64,000 nt of DNA from Spirosoma sordidisoli (GCF_004138325.1 NZ_SBLB01000002.1:248001-312000); one strand, 5' to 3'. Shown: positions 52,687 through 62,376, counted from the first letter of the stretch. Numbers and translations: made by a program. The notes: a model not told the origin generated them from the sequence alone.

Positions 52687-53888
52687 TACTGAACGGTCAT
52701 GAAAATGGTGAACTGGCGGGTACCGGCGGGCAGAAGCAGCTGGCCGTTGCGTAGGGCAGCGGTCTTCCCGGCCCGGGTAGCGCGATAAGCCAGGCCCGGT
52801 TGCTCGTCGGCCAGGAAGGTGACGGGCTGTTTGGCACTGTCGATGGAGAACTGCCGGACCAGTCCCCGCCCGCCGGGGAGCGGTTTGATCAGCTCGCGTA
52901 CGGTAACCCCGTCAACGACGTACTGAAACTCCGGGTATCGGTTGATAAGCCGGTAGCCCCGAAACTGAACCACCGGCGAGTGACCGGCCGGTTTGTTCCC
53001 GATCCGAAGCGGGAAAACCAGTCCGGCCGGGCTGGGCGCGGGTGCCGATCCCGGCTTGGTGGCGGTGCTCACGGTCAGGCCCGCGGTAGAGGCCCGCCCG
53101 GGCGAGCTGGCTACGTAATAGATATCCCCGACGAGTTTGGTAAGCTTCTGCCCCTTGCCATCCCACTGATCGGCATTGTCGACGAAACCGCCCGACCAGG
53201 CGTAGCGCAGCTGGCAAATGCCGGCGTCGAAGCAGTACGACTGAACGGGTCCACCAGCCAGTCCGGGCATGCCGACCGCAATAGCCGCCGGGCCACAGTC
53301 GGGCATGAACGTGCGATAAACGGCCGGTAGGGTGACCTCGTAGGGGTGGCCCGACGGTTGGTGATGACCGGCATGGTCGGCAGTGCTACCCCGTTTGGGT
53401 AAGTACGGGTCGGCTTCGGGCGGGGGGAGCCGTTTGGGGTCGCGGGTGCCGTACAGGATGCCGTACATCACATAGCCGTGGCCGGGATAGGTACACACGT
53501 AGGGGAAAGCGCCCTCGTCGACCGTTAGTAACAAGGTATCGGCCCGGCCCGGCTCTACCTCGCGGGTGTGGGCCAGCACCTCCGGCATGTCGGGAACGTA
53601 ATGGCGACTGGCACCCTCGGCCCCCATACGCAGGGCCGCGTCGACCACCCGGACCCGGGCGTTGGGGCGGGTGACAACGAGGTTGTGGGCCATGTCATCG
53701 TAGTTTTCCAGCACGAGCCGAAGCCGGGTTTTGGGCTTCAGTACCAGCCGGGGCTGATCGTATTGCAGGCCCGCAATGGACTTGAGCGTAATGGTTGTAT
53801 CTACCTTCTGCTGAGCCAGTACCGGACTGATGCCGAGAGGTAGCAGGAGCAGCAGAGAAGCCCGTAGCCGGGAAAGAATGAGGTGCAT
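52686..53888 (-). CDS. Cupredoxin-domain protein, probable periplasmic electron carrier
   Basis: 400 aa from ATG 53888; a start five codons upstream is possible, but the signal peptide begins here (MHLILSRLRASLLLLLPL). Residues about 30-145 are an azurin/plastocyanin-like domain with type I copper ligands in MAHNLVV (His) and YVCTYPGHGYVMYG (Cys, His, Met). Residues about 190-400 form a second, beta-rich domain (CFDAGICQLRYAWSGGFVDN, FRGYRLINRYPEFQYVVDG) often seen with PVC-type dehydrogenases. Translational coupling with the downstream dehydrogenase (TAATG) suggests the copper site accepts its electrons. Confidence 0.82.
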   Translation of the reverse strand: MHLILSRLRASLLLLLPLGISPVLAQQKVDTTITLKSIAGLQYDQPRLVLKPKTRLRLVLENYDDMAHNLVVTRPNARVRVVDAALRMGAEGASRHYVPDMPEVLAHTREVEPGRADTLLLTVDEGAFPYVCTYPGHGYVMYGILYGTRDPKRLPPPEADPYLPKRGSTADHAGHHQPSGHPYEVTLPAVYRTFMPDCGPAAIAVGMPGLAGGPVQSYCFDAGICQLRYAWSGGFVDNADQWDGKGQKLTKLVGDIYYVASSPGRASTAGLTVSTATKPGSAPAPSPAGLVFPLRIGNKPAGHSPVVQFRGYRLINRYPEFQYVVDGVTVRELIKPLPGGRGLVRQFSIDSAKQPVTFLADEQPGLAYRATRAGKTAALRNGQLLLPAGTRQFTIFMTVQ

Positions 53889-54008
53889 AAACTCGTAACG
53901 CATACAGGCCTAAAAGCGGTTCAACGCCTTCTGCCTACTTCTGGTTACTTCGTTCACCCCCTGAAATAAATGACACCGGCTGTACTCCACCGGGAGTAGC
54001 GCCCTGGC

Positions 54009-54932
54009 TTACCGGGCGCCCCTGACCTGCATCTGAAGCGTATAGACCGACTCCGACGCGGTGATGAAGAGCATGTCGTTGTTTTTACCGGCGAAGCAGA
54101 TGTTGCCGACCCAGCCGGCCGGTACCGGAATGGTCATCAGTTTCGATCGGTCGGGGCCGTATACCGTAACGCCTTTGCCCGTCAGGTACAGATTCCCTTT
54201 GTTGTCCAGCGTCATGCCGTCCGAGCCCTGGCTGACATAGAGCTGTCGGTTTTTGAGCATGCCATCGGCCTGGATGTCGTACCGGTAGGTTTTATTATCA
54301 CGGATGTCGGCCACGTACAGGACTTTCCCGTCGGGCGTGCCTATGATGCCGTTGGGCTGTTTGAGGTCACTGTCTACCAGAATAGCCTGCCGGGCTCCTT
54401 TGGGCAGGTAATACACTTTTTCACCGTCCAGCTCCGGCTTTTTTCGCTCCCAGTAGTCGCGCTGGTAGTAGGGGTCGGTAAAATAAATCCCGCCTTTCGG
54501 GTCGATCCACAGGTCGTTGGGGCCGTTGAAGCGATGGCCGTTGAAGTCGGTCAGCAGGACCGTAACTTTTTTGTCGGGACCGATCGACCACAACTCGTTT
54601 TTTTCGTCGGCGCAGGTGATCAGGTTGCCCTGCCGGTCGAAGTACATCCCGTTCGAGCGCCCCGTCTTATCCATGAAGAGAGAAAACGTTCCGTCTGGGT
54701 TGTAGGTCCATATTTTATCATTAGGCTGGTCGGTAAAGTAAACCACCCCTGCCTGGTTTACGGCGGGGCCTTCGGTAAACTTGAACTGGCTCGATAGCTT
54801 CTGAAGGGTGGCATTGGGTGCCACAATTGAGCTGGCTTCGGTCTGGGTCATAGGCGTCGACTGGCTAAATAAAGGCCCTGATGTGGTCAGAGACAATGCT
54901 AGTATAAATCCGGGCCAGAGGGAATTGTTCAT
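54009..54932 (-). CDS. SMP-30/gluconolactonase/LRE-family protein, secreted
   Basis: 307 aa with a signal peptide (1-24). The six-bladed propeller shows metal-site motifs: FKFTEGPAVN (Glu, about 52), SNGMYFDRQGNLITCADE, FNGPNDLWIDPKGGIYFTDP (Asn and Asp, about 135-155) and SDGMTLDNKGNLYLTG (about 225). Family members hydrolyse sugar lactones in a Ca- or Zn-dependent way. In this setting it would open the lactone made by the propeller dehydrogenase encoded further down the same strand. It lies 30 bp after the ThuA gene and 120 bp before the cupredoxin gene. Confidence 0.88.
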   Translation of the reverse strand: MNNSLWPGFILALSLTTSGPLFSQSTPMTQTEASSIVAPNATLQKLSSQFKFTEGPAVNQAGVVYFTDQPNDKIWTYNPDGTFSLFMDKTGRSNGMYFDRQGNLITCADEKNELWSIGPDKKVTVLLTDFNGHRFNGPNDLWIDPKGGIYFTDPYYQRDYWERKKPELDGEKVYYLPKGARQAILVDSDLKQPNGIIGTPDGKVLYVADIRDNKTYRYDIQADGMLKNRQLYVSQGSDGMTLDNKGNLYLTGKGVTVYGPDRSKLMTIPVPAGWVGNICFAGKNNDMLFITASESVYTLQMQVRGAR

Positions 54933-54962
54933 GGAAGAAAGGGAATTGATGTTTGTAAAAAC

Positions 54963-55799
54963 TTACCGGATTGGCGAATCGCGGTTGTCGGCATACGCTT
55001 TGCTGAAGTCGATTCGAGTCACCTGACCTGCCACATAACGGATGCCCTGGAAGATGTGTTTGATGAACAGTTCATCGGTCAGGTAATCCGTTTTGGCGTG
55101 GCCGAGGGTCGTACACCAGGTGTACCCGCCGTCGAAATGGTAGTACCAGGCCGACGGATAAAGCTGTGTATAGGAGCCGCCGAAGGTTTTTATCTTTTCG
55201 GGTTCGTCCGGCTTCAGCGTGGTCATATCGCTCGCCATAATCACCGTGGGACCGGGCGACATCTCTTTGGTGAAATAAAACTCATCTTCTTTCTGCCACC
55301 GTTTGGGCAGGCCCTGCATGGACGGGTGCCGGGTGTCGAGAACCTCGACCGTAAACGGCTGAAACCGCGGATGCCAGGCAAACGTGCCGCCAATCATTCG
55401 CTTGAACCAGCTCCAGTTCCGCTCGGTGCCCATCACGGAATGAATACCGACAAAGCCCCCACCGGCTTCGATGTAGCGTCGGAACGTCAGGCGTTGCTGG
55501 TCGGTATCGAATACGTCGTTGTTGGTGCTGGCAAAAAGAAGCAGGGTGTATTGTTTCAGATTCGCTTCCGTAAACACGTCGGGCTGGTCGGCGACGTCGA
55601 CCGCAAACCCGTGTTGCTGGCCGAGTGTCCGGATGCAGGCAACGGCGTTGGGGATGTTGTCGTGTACGTATCCCTTGCCGTTTTTGGTGTAAACCAGGAC
55701 CCTGACTTTTTTCCAGGTAACGGACTGGCACCAGACCGGCCCCAGGCTGAGTACGCCTAGCAGGAGGAGTATACCGCCTGTTCTGCAGATTCGATTCAT
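54963..55799 (-). CDS. ThuA domain-containing protein, secreted
   Basis: 278 aa with a signal peptide (1-24). ThuA core: KVRVLVYTKNGKGYVHDNIP (about 31), TLLLFASTNNDVFDTDQQRL (about 85), GGGFVGIHSVMGTERNW (about 113) and GGYTWCTTLGHAKTDYLTDE (about 230). This version is closer to the large ThuA group fused to or adjacent to PVC-type dehydrogenases than the copy at 3547-4509. A sugar-processing role is inferred from repeated association. It starts 42 bp after the histidine kinase stop and ends 30 bp before the SMP-30 gene. Confidence 0.85.
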   Translation of the reverse strand: MNRICRTGGILLLLGVLSLGPVWCQSVTWKKVRVLVYTKNGKGYVHDNIPNAVACIRTLGQQHGFAVDVADQPDVFTEANLKQYTLLLFASTNNDVFDTDQQRLTFRRYIEAGGGFVGIHSVMGTERNWSWFKRMIGGTFAWHPRFQPFTVEVLDTRHPSMQGLPKRWQKEDEFYFTKEMSPGPTVIMASDMTTLKPDEPEKIKTFGGSYTQLYPSAWYYHFDGGYTWCTTLGHAKTDYLTDELFIKHIFQGIRYVAGQVTRIDFSKAYADNRDSPIR

Positions 55800-55841
55800 C
55801 GGTGAGATGGGTTGATGAACCTATAAGGACCGGGGGTAGGG

Positions 55842-57686
55842 TTATCTACGCGTGTAGGGGAGGGCCTGGCTGACGGGAAGCCGAAAAAAGAAAGCCGCTC
55901 CGTCCGTAACGGTCGTGTCGAGGCCGATCTGCCCGTTCATACTCCGGATAAATTCGCTCGATATCGCCAGCCCGAGACCAGTGCCGCCGGTGGTTTTGCC
56001 ATCGGTCCCGGCTCGGCTGGGGCCAGCGAGACCCGGCGCCTTGAAGTACCGGTCAAATACCCGGCTCTGGTGTTCGGGTCGGATACCGGTTCCGTAATCC
56101 CGAACCCGAACATCAACGAAGGTGTCCGCTTGGCGGGCTGCGATCTCGATCGAACTCTCCGACGGGCTGTGCCGGATGGCGTTCGACAGAAAGTTGATCA
56201 GTACCCACGACGCCTTGTCCGGATCGGCCAGCACGGCCGGGAGCGGGTCGGGCAGCGACACGTTCAGCGAAATCTGCTTGTCGTCGGCGGCTACCCGCAG
56301 GGCATTCACCGCATACTGGATAATATCGGCCGGAGCTACCGGTTGCAGATTCAGCTGAATCTGCCCTGATTCGACCTGGGCCATGTTCAGCAGTTCGCCG
56401 GTCAGGTTCAGCAGCCGGTCGGCGTCGGCCCGGACATTGCCGATCAGGTCGCGCTGTTCGTCGTTGAGCGGGCCGATGCGGGTGTCATCCAGCAGCTTCA
56501 GGCTCATCTTGATGCTGGACAGCGGGGTTTTTAGTTCGTGCGAAACCGTAGCGATAAAGTTGGTTTTGGCCAGATCGAGTTCTTTGTAGGAGGTAATATT
56601 TTCCAGCACAATGACGTAGCCGGCCAGTTGCGACTGCTCTTCGCCGGTGCGCGTCACCGAAACGGTATGGGTGCGTTTGTTGAAGTAGCTCTCCTTGCCG
56701 TTGTCATAGATCTTCAGCAGCGCTGGCCGGTCCGGGTCGGCTGGTTCGGCGGTCGGTTCGGGTACCGGCGGGTCCATGACATCCCGGATCAGCGTACGCA
56801 TGAGGTCGTTCGAGGTGGCTACATCGGGGGCGTAGCGGCCTTTCAGCTGTGCTTCGGTCAGGCCCAGCAGGCGACAGGCAACGGGGTTGGTAAAAAGAAT
56901 ACGCCGGTTTTCGTCGAGGCCAATAATACCTTCGTTCATAATCTGAATAAGCGTGTCGATGCGTCGCTTTTCGAACAGCACCCGCGCCAGGTTCGAGTGT
57001 TCGTATTCGTCCAGCTTATGCGCCATCGAGTTGAACGACCGGGCCAGTTCGCCAAACTCATCGCTGGACTTGAAATGGAGCCGTTCTTCAAAGTTACGGC
57101 TGGCAATCTGCCGGATACCGTGCGTCAGTTCCCGAAGGGGGTTGGCAATGTAGCCGGGGAAGTTGATGATAAACGAAAAAACAATCAGGAAGCAGAATGT
57201 ACCCACGGCTGCCATCCAGAGCAGGGCGTCTTTAGCCGTTTGCTTCGCGATTTCATTCTTGCGCACGATGGCCTGCCGGTTGACCTCATCGACCCGGAAC
57301 AAGGCCTGCTCCATCCGCCGGATCACGTCGGCGCTGGTGGGGTCGCGCCGGAGCCGGTCGAACTCACGGCGCAACGCACTCGTTGGCGACTGTTCGCCGG
57401 CTTCGGTCACGTTGGCTTCCTGCAGGCGTAGGTTCATCTCAAACTCTTTCAGCGCGTTGGCGGGCTGGGCGGTTCGTTCGCTGGCGGGTACGCTGGCCTG
57501 CTGCCGAAGATCGGCCAGCGCCCGCTGCATATCGCCTACGTATTCGAGCGAGATGTAGTTGTCCTGCAAAATGGCCTGCGAATCGTCAGACAGCTGGTTG
57601 AGGTAATAGGCTCCCAACCCGCCCATGAGCAGGATAATGGCGAAGAGGAACGCCAGCGCAGCCGATATTTTTGCTTTGATGGTCAT
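55842..57686 (-). CDS. Membrane sensor histidine kinase (HAMP-PAS-HisKA-HATPase) of the kdp cluster
   Basis: 614 aa. TM helix at about 8-30, a sensor region to about 160 in the periplasm, TM helix at about 164-184, HAMP (about 186-240: NPLREL, RNFEERLHFKSSDEF), PAS (about 255-370: MNEGIIGLDENRRILFTNPV), HisKA with His about 383 (FIATVSHELKTPLSSIK), HATPase (NFLSNAIRHSPS, RDYGTGIRPE, GTGLGLAI). It lies 7 bp after the stand-alone KdpD N-terminal gene, so it probably supplies the kinase half of a split KdpD. No KdpE-type regulator follows; the next gene is ThuA. Confidence 0.9.
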   Translation of the reverse strand: MTIKAKISAALAFLFAIILLMGGLGAYYLNQLSDDSQAILQDNYISLEYVGDMQRALADLRQQASVPASERTAQPANALKEFEMNLRLQEANVTEAGEQSPTSALRREFDRLRRDPTSADVIRRMEQALFRVDEVNRQAIVRKNEIAKQTAKDALLWMAAVGTFCFLIVFSFIINFPGYIANPLRELTHGIRQIASRNFEERLHFKSSDEFGELARSFNSMAHKLDEYEHSNLARVLFEKRRIDTLIQIMNEGIIGLDENRRILFTNPVACRLLGLTEAQLKGRYAPDVATSNDLMRTLIRDVMDPPVPEPTAEPADPDRPALLKIYDNGKESYFNKRTHTVSVTRTGEEQSQLAGYVIVLENITSYKELDLAKTNFIATVSHELKTPLSSIKMSLKLLDDTRIGPLNDEQRDLIGNVRADADRLLNLTGELLNMAQVESGQIQLNLQPVAPADIIQYAVNALRVAADDKQISLNVSLPDPLPAVLADPDKASWVLINFLSNAIRHSPSESSIEIAARQADTFVDVRVRDYGTGIRPEHQSRVFDRYFKAPGLAGPSRAGTDGKTTGGTGLGLAISSEFIRSMNGQIGLDTTVTDGAAFFFRLPVSQALPYTRR

Positions 57687-57693
57687 GCTCGTT

Positions 57694-58818
57694 TCAGGAC
57701 AGGATAACCAGATCGGTGTCGGATTCGGACAGCTTGTTCAGTAATTGATTAAACACGAAGGTGCGCAAAATAATCTGCGTCAGGCTGAAATGGGGCTTGC
57801 CGATGCAAACGGTGGTAACCTGTCGTTTCTCGACTTCGGTCATGATGCAGTTGACAACGTTGGTGCCTTTGGCCTGGATAACTTCGGCCCCCAGCTCGGT
57901 TGCCAGTTTCAGGTTATTGATGAGGTGCCGCTGCAGATCGAGCCGGATGCGGTCGGGGGCTTCGGCGGGCGTCTGCACGTACAATACATACCAGCGCGAC
58001 TGGTAGTAACTGGCGAGCCGGGCCGTTTTGCGGATCACTCGGCGGGCGGTGTCGGGGTTGCTGCTGATGCTGGCCAACAGCCGTTCGGCCCGGATCGTGC
58101 CGTTCAGCGGCTGGCTGAGTTCGATCTTCCGTTCTACGGCCGAGGCCACTTCGCGCAGGGCCAGTTCGCGCAGCTGCAGAATCCGGTCGGGCTGAAAAAA
58201 GTTAGCCAGAGCCGTCTGTACCTTGGCGGGGTCGTAAATTTTGCCTTCGCGGAGCCGGGCTATCAGCTCATCGGCGGTCAGGTCGATGTTCACCACCTCA
58301 TCGGCGAGCTGTACCACCCGGTCCGGCACGCGCTCCGTTACGTCGATGCCGGTAATGGCCCGTACTTCGTCGTATAAACTTTCGATATGCTGGATATTGA
58401 CCGCGCTGATGACGTTGATGCCGGCGTCGAGAATGTCGAGCACGTCCTGCCAGCGTTTTTCGTTCTTCGACCCGGGAATGTTGGTATGGGCCAGCTCGTC
58501 GACGATCACCAGTTCGGGATGGGCGTTCAGAATAGCCTGCACATCCATTTCGTCGAGCGCACGCCCTTTATAGAACAGGCTCCGCCGACCAATAACGGGT
58601 AAACCCACAACCAGCGCGGCCGTTTCGGCCCGGTTGTGGGTTTCAATGAACCCGATGCGGGCGTCGACGCCGTTGCGCCGGAGGGCGTGCGCGTCCTGCA
58701 GCATCCGGTACGACTTGCCGACGCCCGCACTCATGCCGATGTAAATCTTGAACTTACCCCGCCTTGATTCGCGGATCAGGTTCAGAAAACGTTCGGCAGT
58801 CTGATCGTTCGGGTTCAT
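57694..58818 (-). CDS. kdpD: Stand-alone KdpD N-terminal sensor domain with USP domain (no kinase)
   Basis: 374 aa. Residues about 18-230 are the KdpD family domain: Walker A IYIGMSAGVGKSYRMLQDA (about 22-40), IGFIETHNRAETAALV, Walker B ELVIVDELAHTNIPGSKNEK (about 105), and ERVPDRVVQLADEVVNIDLT. Residues about 245-370 are a universal-stress-like domain (ERLLASISSNPDTARRVIR, SRWYVLYVQTPAE, VCIGKPHFSLTQIILRTFVF). Full KdpD is about 900 aa; the four membrane helices, GAF and kinase are missing here and replaced by the separate kinase gene 7 bp downstream. It probably senses potassium status or turgor and binds ATP in the cytoplasm. Confidence 0.9.
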   Translation of the reverse strand: MNPNDQTAERFLNLIRESRRGKFKIYIGMSAGVGKSYRMLQDAHALRRNGVDARIGFIETHNRAETAALVVGLPVIGRRSLFYKGRALDEMDVQAILNAHPELVIVDELAHTNIPGSKNEKRWQDVLDILDAGINVISAVNIQHIESLYDEVRAITGIDVTERVPDRVVQLADEVVNIDLTADELIARLREGKIYDPAKVQTALANFFQPDRILQLRELALREVASAVERKIELSQPLNGTIRAERLLASISSNPDTARRVIRKTARLASYYQSRWYVLYVQTPAEAPDRIRLDLQRHLINNLKLATELGAEVIQAKGTNVVNCIMTEVEKRQVTTVCIGKPHFSLTQIILRTFVFNQLLNKLSESDTDLVILS

Positions 58819-58826
58819 GATACAGC

Positions 58827-59960
58827 TTAAAACGAAACGGCTAAACTGGTGGTCAGGGATGCGTTGCTACGGCCTGTACCGCTCTGCGTAGCGAAGATAG
58901 ACGTCTGGCTGTTGTAAACCTTTCCTTCGATCCGGAACAGGGCCGTGGGCAGGATGGCGTAGTCATACCCCAGCGAATAACCCCAGGTCTGGAAGTCGGG
59001 CGTGCCGATAATAACGCCGTTCCGGTCGTCGTAATACTCGACCCGTCCGTTCAGGTAACTCGTGGCTGAGGTTTTCAGCCGGGCAATCATAACCGGCGAA
59101 TACCAGACGTAGGAGCCGCTGCCGGCCCGCTGGCCGTTGCCGATGACTGGTTTCCGATCGGCCCCGATGTCGAAGCCCAGTATCAGGCCTACTCTGCCGG
59201 CGGGGTTGATGATGGCGTACAAGTTGTTGAAGAAACGTCCCTGACGCAGTGAGTCGGGCCGGTCAGACCCCAGGAAGCTGCTCCAGTTCAGCGTCAGCCG
59301 GGGCGAGGGCCGGAACTGCACCTGCGTACTGAAGGAAGGCCCCCGGTATCCCTCCACTTTTTTGATCCGCTGCCAGCCATTCAGGGCCGAGCCCAGCAGA
59401 GTCCATTTTCCGTTTGGGCTGGCGTAGGTCAGTTTGGCACCCGCGAGGTAGTAAGGCGAGTTTTCGGCCAGGATGCTCCGCGTCAGGGTCCAGCAGTCTT
59501 TGGAGATGGCACTTTCGAAGCCGATGTGCGACGGAAATATGCCGGCGTCGAGCCAGATATCCCGTTGGCGCGACAGTTTAACCCCGGCGTTGGCCTCAAA
59601 GATCGGTTTTACCAGCCCCTGTTCGGCCGCGTAGTTGTATTGTCCGTAGGTACCGACCTGAAGCGCCAGATTACCCCGTACCCGATCGGTGGCGTAGGCC
59701 AGCCGGGCATAGGCCAGGTTGATATTCAGCTCCCGGTTTCGCCTGTGGTTGTAGAGAAAGCCGGGCCGTTCCTGGCTGGTTTTGGGCGCGGTGAAATCGT
59801 GGGTGTAATACGCTTCGACATAGCCGGTCAGGGTGAGCGGTGATGATGGCTGAACGGTAGTAACCGCCGGGCTGGTCGTTGAGTCGATGGTTTGTGCGGT
59901 CAGCGAGGCAGGAAGCGCCATAGCAGCCAGTAGAAGGGAAAAATAAGCCGATTTATTCAT
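58827..59960 (-). CDS. OmpL-like outer-membrane beta-barrel porin (bbp2 family)
   Basis: 377 aa from ATG 59960. The frame is open for 34 more codons into the end of kdpA, but MNKSAYFSLLLAAMALPASL is a clear signal peptide, cleaved near LTAQ. The mature protein begins LTLTGYVEAYYTHDF, the usual start of bbp2 barrels, then alternates aromatic beta-strands (NINLAYARLAYATDRVRGNL, DAGIFPSHIGFESAI) and ends in Phe (SLAVSF). Its location between kdpA and kdpD suggests it admits potassium ions or osmolytes through the outer membrane under Kdp-inducing conditions. That role is inferred. Confidence 0.85.
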   Translation of the reverse strand: MNKSAYFSLLLAAMALPASLTAQTIDSTTSPAVTTVQPSSPLTLTGYVEAYYTHDFTAPKTSQERPGFLYNHRRNRELNINLAYARLAYATDRVRGNLALQVGTYGQYNYAAEQGLVKPIFEANAGVKLSRQRDIWLDAGIFPSHIGFESAISKDCWTLTRSILAENSPYYLAGAKLTYASPNGKWTLLGSALNGWQRIKKVEGYRGPSFSTQVQFRPSPRLTLNWSSFLGSDRPDSLRQGRFFNNLYAIINPAGRVGLILGFDIGADRKPVIGNGQRAGSGSYVWYSPVMIARLKTSATSYLNGRVEYYDDRNGVIIGTPDFQTWGYSLGYDYAILPTALFRIEGKVYNSQTSIFATQSGTGRSNASLTTSLAVSF

Positions 59961-60058
59961 GGGTATGGGTTCTGAACGAACCCTGGTTTGTTGTACTATT
60001 TTTTTACAGATAACATGCTTCTGGCCCGGTCCTGACTGGTCAGGCCGGTATCGGCGTA

Positions 60059-61762
60059 TCAAAAATGATACTGGGTAAGATATTCGGCTATCGGGCCAAG
60101 GGTGGCTGCCGGGAAGATACTAAGCGCCCCGCTGATGATGATGACCGCTGCCAGCAGCAGCCCGAACGTCCATGATTCAGCGGGTAACACCCCGACAGTC
60201 GGCGGCACGTACTGCTTTTGGAGCAGCAGCCCTCCAATGGCTAGAGGGCCAATAAGCGGAATGAAGCGCCCCAGCAGCATAACTACGGCCGTAGACAGGT
60301 TCCAGAAAGGGGTATTGTCGCCGAGCCCTTCGAACCCCGACCCGTTGCCAGCCGCCGACGAAACAAATTCGTAGAGCATAGTGGTAAAGCCGTGGTAGCC
60401 CGGGTTGCTGAGCCAGCCCACGTCAGGGTGCCCGTTATGAATAGCTACAGCCAGCCCGGTAGCGCCCAGATAGAGCAAGGGCAGCGCCACCAGAATAACC
60501 GACGCTATCTGCATTTCGGGAATCCCTACTTTTTTGCCCAGCAGCTCGGGGGTGCGGCCAATCATCAGGCTACCGATGAACATGGCGATGATAAGGTACA
60601 GAAACATATACAGGAAACCGGACCCCACTCCGCCATAAAACGCATCCAGCTGCATGCCCAGCAACATGAACAGACCCGATAGCGGGGTGAAGCTGTCATG
60701 CATGCCGGTGAGCGTACCGGCCGGAATAACGACATTGACACCGCACCAGACCGCCGAGGCCAGCGTACCAAACCGCATCTCCTTGCCTTCCAGACTGCCC
60801 GACGCCTGGCTGATACCCAGCGACTGAATGGCCGGATTTCCGCGTAACTCCTCGGTAACGATCGGGATTGTCAGGGCCAGAAAATACCCGGTCATGATCG
60901 TGAACAGGATTACCGCCAGCTTTCGCCGGTTCAGAAAATCCCCGACGAAGCAGATAAACGCCATTGGCAGCAGCAGTACGTTGAGCAGGTTGATCAGGTA
61001 GCTGAAAGCGTTGGGGTTCTCCAACGGATGCGCCGTGTTGGCGCCGAAGAAACCGCCCCCGTTCGAACCCAGGTGCTTGATGGGCAGCATCGCTGCTACC
61101 GGACCCGATGCAATCGTTTGTGAAACGCCCTCCATGGTCTCAATGACCGAGTAGGATGAGAATGTCATGGGTACCCCCGTCAGCACCAGTGCTATAGCCC
61201 CGATTAGCGACAGTGGCATAAACACGCGGGTGATCGACAGAACCAGATCCTGGTAGAGATTACCGACGTTGCGGGACGTGTGCGGTTGTAACGACCGGAC
61301 CACGGCGACGCCTACCGACAGACTGGTAGCCGCCGAAGCGAACTGGAGAAACATGAGCACACCCATCTGGCTGAAATAGGTGACACCACTCTCGCCTGAA
61401 TAATGCTGCAGGTTGGTGCTGGTCAGAAAACTGATGGCGGTGTTGAGGGCCAGCATCCAGTCCATATCCGGAATCTGCTGCTGGTTCCAGACGGGTATAA
61501 CCGACTGAACCAGCAACATTCCGAAGGCATAAACGAGCCAGACGCCATTCAGGGTGCCAAGGGCCAGAGCATATTGCTGCCAGGTCATGGGCTCGTTCGG
61601 GTCTACACCGATCAGCCGGTAAAGCTGCCGCTCAAGGGGCCCCAGCCAGTCCAGCCAGGTGCTATTCCCTCGAAAAACCCGGCCTATGTACCGGCCCGTC
61701 AGGATGGCCAGCCCCATCGACGCTGTAAAAAACAGGGTCAGGCCTATCAGGTCAAAACGCAT
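60059..61762 (-). CDS. kdpA: Potassium-transporting ATPase subunit KdpA
   Basis: 567 aa, typical length, about ten membrane helices. The four selectivity-filter repeats can be traced: TSTNLQHYSGE (about 118), GSNGGGFFGANTAHPLENP (about 232), GMHDSFTPLSG (about 350) and NGSGFEGLGDNTPFWN (about 470). This subunit binds and conducts potassium in the inner membrane as part of KdpFABC. It starts 15 bp after the kdpC stop. The position after kdpC is unusual, since most operons run kdpA-kdpB-kdpC. No kdpF frame was found directly upstream. Confidence 0.96.
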   Translation of the reverse strand: MRFDLIGLTLFFTASMGLAILTGRYIGRVFRGNSTWLDWLGPLERQLYRLIGVDPNEPMTWQQYALALGTLNGVWLVYAFGMLLVQSVIPVWNQQQIPDMDWMLALNTAISFLTSTNLQHYSGESGVTYFSQMGVLMFLQFASAATSLSVGVAVVRSLQPHTSRNVGNLYQDLVLSITRVFMPLSLIGAIALVLTGVPMTFSSYSVIETMEGVSQTIASGPVAAMLPIKHLGSNGGGFFGANTAHPLENPNAFSYLINLLNVLLLPMAFICFVGDFLNRRKLAVILFTIMTGYFLALTIPIVTEELRGNPAIQSLGISQASGSLEGKEMRFGTLASAVWCGVNVVIPAGTLTGMHDSFTPLSGLFMLLGMQLDAFYGGVGSGFLYMFLYLIIAMFIGSLMIGRTPELLGKKVGIPEMQIASVILVALPLLYLGATGLAVAIHNGHPDVGWLSNPGYHGFTTMLYEFVSSAAGNGSGFEGLGDNTPFWNLSTAVVMLLGRFIPLIGPLAIGGLLLQKQYVPPTVGVLPAESWTFGLLLAAVIIISGALSIFPAATLGPIAEYLTQYHF

Positions 61763-61777
61763 AGCAAGCCGTAATAG

Positions 61778-62341
61778 CTATCGCAGCTGATCGAGCGCTA
61801 CGTTCAGTTTCAGTACGTTAACTGTTTCGGGGCCAAACAGGCCGAGTAGTGGTTTCTCGGTATGCTCGCCGATGAGTTGGGTCAGCCGGTTGGCGGGGAG
61901 CTTCCGTACCCGCGCAATCCGGGCCACCTGAATAGCCGCAGCGGCCGGCGACAGGTGCGGGTCGAGGCCCGAACCCGATGCCGTGACCAGTTCGGCCGGG
62001 ATGTCGGCCCGCCGAACCCCAGGGTTGTGCACCAGAAACGTATCGATGCGGGCCTGAACCGTTTTCAGATAATCGGGGTTGCTCGGGCCTTTGTTGGACC
62101 CCGCCGACCCGGCTGCGTTATAGTCAACGGCCGACGGGCGCGAGTTGAAATACCGGTCTTCGGTAAACGATTGACCCAGGTTGGCGTACCCGACAACCTT
62201 GCCGTTTATCGATACGGTTTCGCCATCTCCCCCGCCGGGAGCCAGTTTGGCCACGCCCGCAATAACGAGCGGATAAATAACGGATACAAGAACCAGCAGG
62301 ACCAGCGAAAGTCGGATAGCGGGTGACAGGTGTTTACTCAT
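61778..62341 (-). CDS. kdpC: Potassium-transporting ATPase subunit KdpC
   Basis: 187 aa, typical length. A single N-terminal membrane helix (about 10-32, LSLVLLVLVSVIYPLVIAGV). The periplasmic part has the family motifs GQSFTEDRYFNSRPSAVDYN (about 55-74), SNKGPSNPDYL (about 82-92) and ASGSGLDPHLSPAAA (about 120-134). It acts as the chaperone-like subunit that helps potassium binding to KdpA and stabilises the complex. It lies 77 bp after kdpB with a hairpin between the genes. Confidence 0.96.
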   Translation of the reverse strand: MSKHLSPAIRLSLVLLVLVSVIYPLVIAGVAKLAPGGGDGETVSINGKVVGYANLGQSFTEDRYFNSRPSAVDYNAAGSAGSNKGPSNPDYLKTVQARIDTFLVHNPGVRRADIPAELVTASGSGLDPHLSPAAAAIQVARIARVRKLPANRLTQLIGEHTEKPLLGLFGPETVNVLKLNVALDQLR

Positions 62342-62376
62342 GAGATTAATGCCGGTTTCACCCGGCTGTTTATGGG

